From Auanema rhodensis (taxonomy: Eukaryota > Nematoda > Chromadorea > Rhabditida > Rhabditidae), in NCBI GenBank assembly GCA_964057225.1, contig OZ059898.1, forward strand, positions 496,001 to 560,000: a DNA stretch of 64,000 bases. Direction: 5' to 3'. A program made the translations under genes and the position numbers. How positions within the stretch are numbered: the stretch's first letter is position 1; each line of letters starts with the position of its first letter. The notes under the pieces are model-generated. The model did no database searches. It was given only the letters and a program-made list of their open reading frames with translations, and had not been told where the DNA came from. This document shows positions 14,201-25,280 of this stretch, one piece after another.

Positions 14201-15097
14201 GCTAAATTATTTTGAAATTTTTCGAAAAAATTTTTGTCAAAATGTTTTTGGAAGCAATGTTGAGTGTACATGGAAACTCAACATACACTAATGCATTATT
14301 TTTCAAACGATCATAACTAATTTTTGTATTAAGCGTTTCTCAATGTAGTATAGTGCATTCGATGCGGATTTTTAAGCTGCGTCGATCTGTGTTATCAGAT
14401 TTGCGCTAGCTTAAAAATGCACCGAGATATCAACTGATATAAGTTCACACTTATATCCTCGATTTTCACCCTGAAGAATTAATTTTTTTTTTTGTTGAAT
14501 AACATTGTCCATCGTCTTTGCCTTGAAAAAAGGAATCTAAAAACATCTACTTTTTGCTAAATTATTTTGAAATTTTTCGAAAAAATTTTTGTCAAAATGT
14601 TTTTGGAAGCAATGTTGAGTGTACATGGAAACTCAACATACACTAATGCATCATTTTTCAAACGATCATAACTAATTTTTGTATTAAGCGTTTCTCAATG
14701 TAGTATAGTGCAATCGATGCGGATTTTTAAGCTGCGTCGATCTGTGTTATCAGATTTGCGCTAGCTTAAAAATGCACCGAGATATCAACTGATATAAGTT
14801 CACACTTATATCCTCGATTTTCACCCTGAAGAATTAATTTTTTCGTTGAATAACATTGTCCATCGTCTTTGCCTTGAAAAAAGGAATCTAAAAACATCTA
14901 CTTTTTGCTAAATTATTTTGAAATTTTTCGAAAAAATTTTTGTCAAAATGTTTTTGGAAGCAATGTTGAGTGTACATGGAAACTCAACATACACTAATGC
15001 ATCATTTTTCAAACGATCATAACTAATTTTTGTATTAAGCGTTTCTCAATGTAGTATAGTGCATTCGATGCGGATTTTTAAGCTGCGTCGATCTGTG
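11233..15097. repeat. 11-monomer higher-order repeat, first copy (copies 33-43, 3,865 bp)
   Basis: The order of diagnostic variants is: T158G+T290C; C98T; A131T+T158G; consensus; T318A; consensus; G28C+C29T; A51T; T158G+C257T; an 11-T tract with T318A; consensus. The next 3,865 bp repeat this order exactly. T318A creates ATCGAT in copies 37 and 42, a landmark found only in this HOR. The first two members link it to the trimer of the preceding zone. Confidence 0.92.
14483..14493. repeat. Expanded T tract (11 T), making a 355-bp monomer
   Basis: The usual T6-C at offset 92-98 is replaced by 11 T, a C98T change plus four extra bases. This and its HOR duplicate at 18348-18358 are the only length changes I found in the array. 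Confidence 0.9.
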
Positions 15098-18000
15098 TTA
15101 TCAGATTTGCGCTAGCTTAAAAATGCACCGAGATATCAACTGATATAAGTTCACACTTATATCCTCGATTTTCACCCTGAAGAATTAATTTTTTCGTTGA
15201 ATAACATTGTCCATCGTCTTTGCCTTGAAAAAAGGAATCTAAAAACATCTACTTGTTGCTAAATTATTTTGAAATTTTTCGAAAAAATTTTTGTCAAAAT
15301 GTTTTTGGAAGCAATGTTGAGTGTACATGGAAACTCAACATACACTAATGCATCATTTTTCAAACGATCATAACTAATTTTTGTATCAAGCGTTTCTCAA
15401 TGTAGTATAGTGCATTCGATGCGGATTTTTAAGCTGCGTCGATCTGTGTTATCAGATTTGCGCTAGCTTAAAAATGCACCGAGATATCAACTGATATAAG
15501 TTCACACTTATATCCTCGATTTTCACCCTGAAGAATTAATTTTTTTGTTGAATAACATTGTCCATCGTCTTTGCCTTGAAAAAAGGAATCTAAAAACATC
15601 TACTTTTTGCTAAATTATTTTGAAATTTTTCGAAAAAATTTTTGTCAAAATGTTTTTGGAAGCAATGTTGAGTGTACATGGAAACTCAACATACACTAAT
15701 GCATCATTTTTCAAACGATCATAACTAATTTTTGTATTAAGCGTTTCTCAATGTAGTATAGTGCATTCGATGCGGATTTTTAAGCTGCGTCGATCTGTGT
15801 TATCAGATTTGCGCTAGCTTAAAAATGCACCGAGATATCAACTGATATAAGTTCACACTTATATCCTCGATTTTCACCCTGAAGAATTAATTTTTTCGTT
15901 GAATAACATTGTCCATCGTCTTTGCCTTGTAAAAAGGAATCTAAAAACATCTACTTGTTGCTAAATTATTTTGAAATTTTTCGAAAAAATTTTTGTCAAA
16001 ATGTTTTTGGAAGCAATGTTGAGTGTACATGGAAACTCAACATACACTAATGCATCATTTTTCAAACGATCATAACTAATTTTTGTATTAAGCGTTTCTC
16101 AATGTAGTATAGTGCATTCGATGCGGATTTTTAAGCTGCGTCGATCTGTGTTATCAGATTTGCGCTAGCTTAAAAATGCACCGAGATATCAACTGATATA
16201 AGTTCACACTTATATCCTCGATTTTCACCCTGAAGAATTAATTTTTTCGTTGAATAACATTGTCCATCGTCTTTGCCTTGAAAAAAGGAATCTAAAAACA
16301 TCTACTTTTTGCTAAATTATTTTGAAATTTTTCGAAAAAATTTTTGTCAAAATGTTTTTGGAAGCAATGTTGAGTGTACATGGAAACTCAACATACACTA
16401 ATGCATCATTTTTCAAACGATCATAACTAATTTTTGTATTAAGCGTTTCTCAATGTAGTATAGTGCATTCGATGCGGATTTTTAAGCTGCGTCGATCTGT
16501 GTTATCAGATTTGCGCTAGCTTAAAAATGCACCGAGATATCAACTGATATAAGTTCACACTTATATCCTCGATTTTCACCCTGAAGAATTAATTTTTTCG
16601 TTGAATAACATTGTCCATCGTCTTTGCCTTGAAAAAAGGAATCTAAAAACATCTACTTTTTGCTAAATTATTTTGAAATTTTTCGAAAAAATTTTTGTCA
16701 AAATGTTTTTGGAAGCAATGTTGAGTGTACATGGAAACTCAACATACACTAATGCATCATTTTTCAAACGATCATAACTAATTTTTGTATTAAGCGTTTC
16801 TCAATGTAGTATAGTGCAATCGATGCGGATTTTTAAGCTGCGTCGATCTGTGTTATCAGATTTGCGCTAGCTTAAAAATGCACCGAGATATCAACTGATA
16901 TAAGTTCACACTTATATCCTCGATTTTCACCCTGAAGAATTAATTTTTTCGTTGAATAACATTGTCCATCGTCTTTGCCTTGAAAAAAGGAATCTAAAAA
17001 CATCTACTTTTTGCTAAATTATTTTGAAATTTTTCGAAAAAATTTTTGTCAAAATGTTTTTGGAAGCAATGTTGAGTGTACATGGAAACTCAACATACAC
17101 TAATGCATCATTTTTCAAACGATCATAACTAATTTTTGTATTAAGCGTTTCTCAATGTAGTATAGTGCATTCGATGCGGATTTTTAAGCTGCGTCGATCT
17201 GTGTTATCAGATTTGCGCTAGCTTAAAAATCTACCGAGATATCAACTGATATAAGTTCACACTTATATCCTCGATTTTCACCCTGAAGAATTAATTTTTT
17301 CGTTGAATAACATTGTCCATCGTCTTTGCCTTGAAAAAAGGAATCTAAAAACATCTACTTTTTGCTAAATTATTTTGAAATTTTTCGAAAAAATTTTTGT
17401 CAAAATGTTTTTGGAAGCAATGTTGAGTGTACATGGAAACTCAACATACACTAATGCATCATTTTTCAAACGATCATAACTAATTTTTGTATTAAGCGTT
17501 TCTCAATGTAGTATAGTGCATTCGATGCGGATTTTTAAGCTGCGTCGATCTGTGTTATCAGATTTGCGCTAGCTTAAAAATGCACCGAGATATCAACTGA
17601 TATATGTTCACACTTATATCCTCGATTTTCACCCTGAAGAATTAATTTTTTCGTTGAATAACATTGTCCATCGTCTTTGCCTTGAAAAAAGGAATCTAAA
17701 AACATCTACTTTTTGCTAAATTATTTTGAAATTTTTCGAAAAAATTTTTGTCAAAATGTTTTTGGAAGCAATGTTGAGTGTACATGGAAACTCAACATAC
17801 ACTAATGCATCATTTTTCAAACGATCATAACTAATTTTTGTATTAAGCGTTTCTCAATGTAGTATAGTGCATTCGATGCGGATTTTTAAGCTGCGTCGAT
17901 CTGTGTTATCAGATTTGCGCTAGCTTAAAAATGCACCGAGATATCAACTGATATAAGTTCACACTTATATCCTCGATTTTCACCCTGAAGAATTAATTTT

Positions 18001-18347
18001 TTCGTTGAATAACATTGTCCATCGTCTTTGCCTTGAAAAAAGGAATCTAAAAACATCTACTTGTTGCTAAATTATTTTGAAATTTTTCGAAAAAATTTTT
18101 GTCAAAATGTTTTTGGAAGCAATGTTGAGTGTACATGGAAACTCAACATACACTAATGCATTATTTTTCAAACGATCATAACTAATTTTTGTATTAAGCG
18201 TTTCTCAATGTAGTATAGTGCATTCGATGCGGATTTTTAAGCTGCGTCGATCTGTGTTATCAGATTTGCGCTAGCTTAAAAATGCACCGAGATATCAACT
18301 GATATAAGTTCACACTTATATCCTCGATTTTCACCCTGAAGAATTAA

Positions 18348-18358
18348 TTTTTTTTTTT
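18348..18358. repeat. Second expanded T tract (11 T), HOR duplicate of 14483-14493
   Basis: The same 11-T run lies in copy 53, the tenth member of the second 11-mer. It shifts the monomer phase by another four bases. Its identical state and position show that it was copied with the HOR rather than arising twice. Confidence 0.9.
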
Positions 18359-18655
18359 GTTGAATAACATTGTCCATCGTCTTTGCCTTGAAAAAAGGAA
18401 TCTAAAAACATCTACTTTTTGCTAAATTATTTTGAAATTTTTCGAAAAAATTTTTGTCAAAATGTTTTTGGAAGCAATGTTGAGTGTACATGGAAACTCA
18501 ACATACACTAATGCATCATTTTTCAAACGATCATAACTAATTTTTGTATTAAGCGTTTCTCAATGTAGTATAGTGCAATCGATGCGGATTTTTAAGCTGC
18601 GTCGATCTGTGTTATCAGATTTGCGCTAGCTTAAAAATGCACCGAGATATCAACT

Positions 18656-18677
18656 GATATAAGTTCACACTTATATC
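18656..18677. repeat. Dyad 1 of the monomer: 9-bp inverted repeat with 4-base loop
   Basis: At offset 45-66, GATATAAGT and ACTTATATC are perfect reverse complements separated by TCAC. The same dyad is in nearly all copies. It could form a small hairpin or cruciform, or be a site for a dimeric DNA-binding protein; both are inference. In copies 9, 12, 15 and 17 (T60 to A) and in copies 40, 51 and 56 (A51 to T) the same base pair, 51-60, is broken. Confidence 0.85.
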
Positions 18678-18788
18678 CTCGATTTTCACCCTGAAGAATT
18701 AATTTTTTCGTTGAATAACATTGTCCATCGTCTTTGCCTTGAAAAAAGGAATCTAAAAACATCTACTTTTTGCTAAATTATTTTGAAA

Positions 18789-18800
18789 TTTTTCGAAAAA
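18789..18800. repeat. 12-bp palindrome TTTTTCGAAAAA in an A/T-tract cluster
   Basis: Offset 178-189 is a perfect palindrome centred on CG, continuing on the right as A6T5. The unit also holds A/T runs of five or more at offsets 22-26, 92-97, 131-136, 144-148, 156-160, 191-195, 205-209, 259-263, 281-285 and 329-333. Such tracts are known to curve DNA and affect nucleosome placement when phased; whether they are phased enough here would need a curvature calculation. Confidence 0.7.
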
Positions 18801-18827
18801 ATTTTTGTCAAAATGTTTTTGGAAGCA

Positions 18828-18855
18828 ATGTTGAGTGTACATGGAAACTCAACAT
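18828..18855. repeat. Dyad 2 of the monomer: 9-bp inverted repeat with 10-base loop
   Basis: At offset 217-244, ATGTTGAGT pairs perfectly with ACTCAACAT across the loop GTACATGGAA. A competing shorter pairing exists between AGTGTA (223-228) and TACACT (244-249). The dyad lies in the least variable part of the unit. Only copy 121 changes it (T244 to C at 42372, outermost pair). A structural or protein-binding role is inference. Confidence 0.8.
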
Positions 18856-18962
18856 ACACTAATGCATCATTTTTCAAACGATCATAACTAATTTTTGTAT
18901 TAAGCGTTTCTCAATGTAGTATAGTGCATTCGATGCGGATTTTTAAGCTGCGTCGATCTGTG

Positions 18963-20015
18963 TTATCAGATTTGCGCTAGCTTAAAAATCTACCGAGATA
19001 TCAACTGATATAAGTTCACACTTATATCCTCGATTTTCACCCTGAAGAATTAATTTTTTCGTTGAATAACATTGTCCATCGTCTTTGCCTTGAAAAAAGG
19101 AATCTAAAAACATCTACTTTTTGCTAAATTATTTTGAAATTTTTCGAAAAAATTTTTGTCAAAATGTTTTTGGAAGCAATGTTGAGTGTACATGGAAACT
19201 CAACATACACTAATGCATCATTTTTCAAACGATCATAACTAATTTTTGTATTAAGCGTTTCTCAATGTAGTATAGTGCATTCGATGCGGATTTTTAAGCT
19301 GCGTCGATCTGTGTTATCAGATTTGCGCTAGCTTAAAAATGCACCGAGATATCAACTGATATATGTTCACACTTATATCCTCGATTTTCACCCTGAAGAA
19401 TTAATTTTTTCGTTGAATAACATTGTCCATCGTCTTTGCCTTGAAAAAAGGAATCTAAAAACATCTACTTTTTGCTAAATTATTTTGAAATTTTTCGAAA
19501 AAATTTTTGTCAAAATGTTTTTGGAAGCAATGTTGAGTGTACATGGAAACTCAACATACACTAATGCATCATTTTTCAAACGATCATAACTAATTTTTGT
19601 ATTAAGCGTTTCTCAATGTAGTATAGTGCATTCGATGCGGATTTTTAAGCTGCGTCGATCTGTGTTATCAGATTTGCGCTAGCTTAAAAATGCACCGAGA
19701 TATCAACTGATATAAGTTCACACTTATATCCTCGATTTTCACCCTGAAGAATTAATTTTTTCGTTGAATAACATTGTCCATCGTCTTTGCCTTGAAAAAA
19801 GGAATCTAAAAACATCTACTTGTTGCTAAATTATTTTGAAATTTTTCGAAAAAATTTTTGTCAAAATGTTTTTGGAAGCAATGTTGAGTGTACATGGAAA
19901 CTCAACATACACTAATGCATTATTTTTCAAACGATCATAACTAATTTTTGTATTAAGCGTTTCTCAATGTAGTATAGTGCATTCGATGCGGATTTTTAAG
20001 CTGCGTCGATCTGTG
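18963..20015. repeat. Partial third copy of the 11-mer (copies 55-57)
   Basis: Copies 55, 56 and 57 show G28C+C29T, A51T and T158G+C257T, which are members 7, 8 and 9 of the 11-mer (copies 39-41 and 50-52). The series then stops, so the right boundary of this amplification is at or near 20015. The joint between copy 54 and copy 55 skips HOR members 1-6, as expected from an out-of-register exchange. Confidence 0.88.
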
Positions 20016-22472
20016 TTATCAGATTTGCGCTAGCTTAAAAATCCACCGAGATATCAACTGATATAAGTTCACACTTATATCCTCGATTTTCACCCTGAAG
20101 AATTAATTTTTTCGTTGAATAACATTGTCCATCGTCTTTGCCTTGAAAAAAGGAATCTGAAAACATCTACTTTTTGCTAAATTATTTTGAAATTTTTCGA
20201 AAAAATTTTTGTCAAAATGTTTTTGGAAGCAATGTTGAGTGTACATGGAAACTCAACATACACTAATGCATCATTTTTCAAACGATCATAACTAATTTTT
20301 GTATTAAGCGTTTCTCAATGTAGTATAGTGCATTCGATGCGGATTTTTAAGCTGCGTCGATCTGTGTTATCAGATTTGCGCTAGCTTAAAAATGCACCGA
20401 GATATCAACTGATATAAGTTCACACTTATATCCTCGATTTTCACCCTGAAGAATTAATGTTTTCGTTGAATAACATTGTCCATCGTCTTTGCCTTGAAAA
20501 AAGGAATCTAAAAACATCTACTTTTTGCTAAATTATTTTGAAATTTTTCGAAAAAATTTTTGTCAAAATGTTTTTGGAAGCAATGTTGAGTGTACATGGA
20601 AACTCAACATACACTAATGCATCATTTTTCAAACGATCATAACTAATTTTTGTATTAAGCGTTTCTCAATGTAGTATAGTGCATTCGATGCGGATTTTTA
20701 AGCTGCGTCGATCTGTGTTATCAGATTTGCGCTAGCTTAAAAATGCACCGAGATATCAACTGATATAAGTTCACACTTATATCCTCGATTTTCACCCTGA
20801 AGAATTAATTTTTTCGTTGAATAACATTGTCCATCGTCTTTGCCTTGAAAAAAGGAATCTAAAAACATCTACTTTTTGCTAAATTATTTTGAAATTTTTC
20901 GAAAAAATTTTTGTCAAAATGTTTTTGGAAGCAATGTTGAGTGTACATGGAAACTCAACATACACTAATGCATCATTTTTCAAACGATCATAACTAATTT
21001 TTGTATTAAGCGTTTCTCAATGTAGTATAGTGCATTCGATGCGGATTTTTAAGCTGCGTCGATCTGTGTTATCAGATTTGCGCTAGCTTAAAAATGCACC
21101 GAGATATCAACTGATATAAGTTCACACTTATATCCTCGATTTTCACCCTGAAGAATTAATGTTTTCGTTGAATAACATTGTCCATCGTCTTTGCCTTGAA
21201 AAAAGGAATCTAAAAACATCTACTTTTTGCTAAATTATTTTGAAATTTTTCGAAAAAATTTTTGTCAAAATGTTTTTGGAAGCAATGTTGAGTGTACATG
21301 GAAACTCAACATACACTAATGCATCATTTTTCAAACGATCATAACTAATTTTTGTATTAAGCGTTTCTCAATGTAGTATAGTGCATTCGATGCGGATTTT
21401 TAAGCTGCGTCGATCTGTGTTATCAGATTTGCGCTAGCTTAAAAATGCACCGAGATATCAACTGATATAAGTTCACACTTATATCCTCGATTTTCACCCT
21501 GAAGAATTAATTTTTTCGTTGAATAACATTGTCCATCGTCTTTGCCTTGAAAAAAGGAATCTAAAAACATCTACTTTTTGCTAAATTATTTTGAAATTTT
21601 TCGAAAAAATTTTTGTCAAAATGTTTTTGGAAGCAATGTTGAGTGTACATGGAAACTCAACATACACTAATGCATCATTTTTCAAACGATCATAACTAAT
21701 TTTTGTATTAAGCGTTTCTCAATGTAGTATAGTGCATTCGATGCGGATTTTTAAGCTGCGTCGATCTGTGTTATCAGATTTGCGCTAGCTTAAAAATGCA
21801 CCGAGATATCAACTGATATAAGTTCACACTTATATCCTCGATTTTCACCCTGAAGAATTAATGTTTTCGTTGAATAACATTGTCCATCGTCTTTGCCTTG
21901 AAAAAAGGAATCTAAAAACATCTACTTTTTGCTAAATTATTTTGAAATTTTTCGAAAAAATTTTTGTCAAAATGTTTTTGGAAGCAATGTTGAGTGTACA
22001 TGGAAACTCAACATACACTAATGCATTATTTTTCAAACGATCATAACTAATTTTTGTATTAAGCGTTTCTCAATGTAGTATAGTGCATTCGATGCGGATT
22101 TTTAAGCTGCGTCGATCTGTGTTATCAGATTTGCGCTAGCTTAAAAATCCACCGAGATATCAACTGATATAAGTTCACACTTATATCCTCAATTTTCACC
22201 CTGAAAAATTAATTTTTTCGTTGAATAACATTGTCCATCGTCTTTGCCTTGAAAAAAGGAATCTAAAAACATCTACTTTTTGCTAAATTATTTTGAAAAT
22301 TTTCGAAAAAATTTTTGTCAAAATGTTTTTGGAAGCAATGTTGAGTGTACATGGAAACTCAACATACACTAATGCATCATTTTTCAAACGATCATAACTA
22401 ATTTTTGTATTAAGCGTTTCTCAATGTAGTATAGTGCATTCGATGCGGATTTTTAAGCTGCGTCGATCTGTG
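20016..22472. repeat. Seven monomers (copies 58-64) opening the AATGTTTT domain
   Basis: Copy 58 has G28C and A144G without G137A/G138A, an intermediate of the earlier G28C type. Copies 59, 61 and 63 have T93G, and 60 and 62 are consensus. Copy 63 also has C257T. Copy 64 has G28C, G70A, G85A and T178A. Copies 59-64 form a 6-monomer block that is echoed by 73-78. Confidence 0.85.
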
Positions 22473-25280
22473 TTATCAGATTTGCGCTAGCTTAAAAATG
22501 CACCGAGATATCAACTGATATAAGTTCACACTTATATCCTCGATTTTCACCCTGAAGAATTAATGTTTTCGTTGAATAACATTGTCCATCGTCTTTGCCT
22601 TGAAAAAAGGAATCTAAAAACATCTACTTTTTGCTAAATTATTTTGAAATTTTTCGAAAAAATTTTTGTCAAAATGTTTTTGGAAGCAATGTTGAGTGTA
22701 CATGGAAACTCAACATACACTAATGCATCATTTTTCAAACGATCATAACTAATTTTTGTATTAAGCGTTTCTCAATGTAGTATAGTGCATTCGATGCGGA
22801 TTTTTAAGCTGCGTCGATCTGTGTTATCAGATTTGCGCTAGCTTAAAAATGCACCGAGATATCAACTGATATAAGTTCACACTTATATCCTCGATTTTCA
22901 CCCTGAAGAATTAATTTTTTCGTTGAATAACATTGTCCATCGTCTTTGCCTTGAAAAAAGGAATCTAAAAACATCTACTTTTTGCTAAATTATTTTGAAA
23001 TTTTTCGAAAAAATTTTTGTCAAAATGTTTTTGGAAGCAATGTTGAGTGTACATGGAAACTCAACATACACTAATGCATCATTTTTCAAACGATCATAAC
23101 TAATTTTTGTATTAAGCGTTTCTCAATGTAGTATAGTGCATTCGATGCGGATTTTTAAGCTGCGTCGATCTGTGTTATCAGATTTGCGCTAGCTTAAAAA
23201 TGCACCGAGATATCAACTGATATAAGTTCACACTTATATCCTCGATTTTCACCCTGAAGAATTAATGTTTTCGTTGAATAACATTGTCCATCGTCTTTGC
23301 CTTGAAAAAAGGAATCTAAAAACATCTACTTTTTGCTAAATTATTTTGAAATTTTTCGAAAAAATTTTTGTCAAAATGTTTTTGGAAGCAATGTTGAGTG
23401 TACATGGAAACTCAACATACACTAATGCATCATTTTTCAAACGATCATAACTAATTTTTGTATTAAGCGTTTCTCAATGTAGTATAGTGCATTCGATGCG
23501 GATTTTTAAGCTGCGTCGATCTGTGTTATCAGATTTGCGCTAGCTTAAAAATGCACCGAGATATCAACTGATATAAGTTCACACTTATATCCTCGATTTT
23601 CACCCTGAAGAATTAATGTTTTCGTTGAATAACATTGTCCATCGTCTTTGCCTTGAAAAAAGGAATCTAAAAACATCTACTTTTTGCTAAATTATTTTGA
23701 AATTTTTCGAAAAAATTTTTGTCAAAATGTTTTTGGAAGCAATGTTGAGTGTACATGGAAACTCAACATACACTAATGCATCATTTTTCAAACGATCATA
23801 ACTAATTTTTGTATTAAGCGTTTCTCAATGTAGTATAGTGCATTCGATGCGGATTTTTAAGCTGCGTCGATCTGTGTTATCAGATTTGCGCTAGCTTAAA
23901 AATGCACCGAGATATCAACTGATATAAGTTCACACTTATATCCTCGATTTTCACCCTGAAGAATTAATGTTTTCGTTGAATAACATTGTCCATCGTCTTT
24001 GCCTTGAAAAAAGGAATCTAAAAACATCTACTTTTTGCTAAATTATTTTGAAATTTTTCGAAAAAATTTTTGTCAAAATGTTTTTGGAAGCAATGTTGAG
24101 TGTACATGGAAACTCAACATACACTAATGCATCATTTTTCAAACGATCATAACTAATTTTTGTATTAAGCGTTTCTCAATGTAGTATAGTGCATTCGATG
24201 CGGATTTTTAAGCTGCGTCGATCTGTGTTATCAGATTTGCGCTAGCTTAAAAATGCACCGAGATATCAACTGATATAAGTTCACACTTATATCCTCGATT
24301 TTCACCCTGAAGAATTAATTTTTTCGTTGAATAACATTGTCCATCGTCTTTGCCTTGAAAAAAGGAATCTAAAAACATCTACTTTTTGCTAAATTATTTT
24401 GAAATTTTTCGAAAAAATTTTTGTCAAAATGTTTTTGGAAGCAATGTTGAGTGTACATGGAAACTCAACATACACTAATGCATCATTTTTCAAACGATCA
24501 TAACTAATTTTTGTATTAAGCGTTTCTCAATGTAGTATAGTGCATTCGATGCGGATTTTTAAGCTGCGTCGATCTGTGTTATCAGATTTGCGCTAGCTTA
24601 AAAATGCACCGAGATATCAACTGATATAAGTTCACACTTATATCCTCGATTTTCACCCTGAAGAATTAATTTTTTCGTTGAATAACATTGTCCATCGTCT
24701 TTGCCTTGAAAAAAGGAATCTAAAAACATCTACTTTTTGCTAAATTATTTTGAAATTTTTCGAAAAAATTTTTGTCAAAATGTTTTTGGAAGCAATGTTG
24801 AGTGTACATGGAAACTCAACATACACTAATGCATTATTTTTCAAACGATCATAACTAATTTTTGTATTAAGCGTTTCTCAATGTAGTATAGTGCATTCGA
24901 TGCGGATTTTTAAGCTGCGTCGATCTGTGTTATCAGATTTGCGCTAGCTTAAAAATGCACCGAGATATCAACTGATATAAGTTCACACTTATATCCTCAA
25001 TTTTCACCCTGAAAAATTAATTTTTTCGTTGAATAACATTGTCCATCGTCTTTGCCTTGAAAAAAGGAATCTAAAAACATCTACTTTTTGCTAAATTATT
25101 TTGAAAATTTTCGAAAAAATTTTTGTCAAAATGTTTTTGGAAGCAATGTTGAGTGTACATGGAAACTCAACATACACTAATGCATCATTTTTCAAACGAT
25201 CATAACTAATTTTTGTATTAAGCGTTTCTCAATGTAGTATAGTGCATTCGATGCGGATTTTTAAGCTGCGTCGATCTGTG
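22473..25280. repeat. Eight-monomer version of the T93G block (copies 65-72)
   Basis: T93G is in copies 65, 67, 68 and 69; copies 66 and 70 are consensus; copy 71 has C257T; copy 72 has G70A, G85A and T178A. It ends like copies 63-64 and 77-78 but is two monomers longer than the 6-mer version. Confidence 0.85.

Larger units (their letters stand above)
15098..18962. repeat. 11-monomer higher-order repeat, second copy (copies 44-54, 3,865 bp)
   Basis: It carries the same eleven variant states in the same order as the preceding 3,865 bp, including the rare 4-base T expansion (at 18348-18358). I found no difference between the two copies by eye, which points to a very recent duplication of the whole segment or, less welcome, to an assembly duplication. 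Confidence 0.92.
18612..18962. repeat. Reference consensus monomer (copy 54)
   Basis: This copy matches the majority base at every offset that I found variable, so it serves as the reference unit. Composition is 57 C and 53 G in 351 bases (31.3% G+C) with 12 CpG dinucleotides. Single landmark sites include GATATC (offset 35-40), GCTAGC (14-19), ATTAAT (87-92), TTCGAA (181-186), TGTACA (225-230) and ATGCAT (251-256); these give one cut per unit and a 351-bp ladder in silico. No open frame of useful length with an ATG start is present. The choice of offset 1 is arbitrary, taken from the window's first base. Confidence 0.95.

Noticed and set aside
18612-18962. CENP-B box
   Set aside because: TTCG occurs at offsets 97-99 context, 182 and 319, but none continues to the required A and CGGG spacing of the vertebrate box.
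18612-18962. Origin of the 351-bp unit from two diverged half-length (about 175-bp) repeats
   Set aside because: A few short similarities between the halves exist (TAATTTTTT near offset 90 and TAATTTTT near 279), but they are too short and A/T-rich to support an ancestral dimer by eye.
18612-18962. Promoter from TATA-like strings such as GATATAAG (offset 45-52)
   Set aside because: In DNA of 69% A+T such strings are expected by chance, and this one is part of the dyad. Satellite transcription is possible, but nothing in the sequence locates a start.
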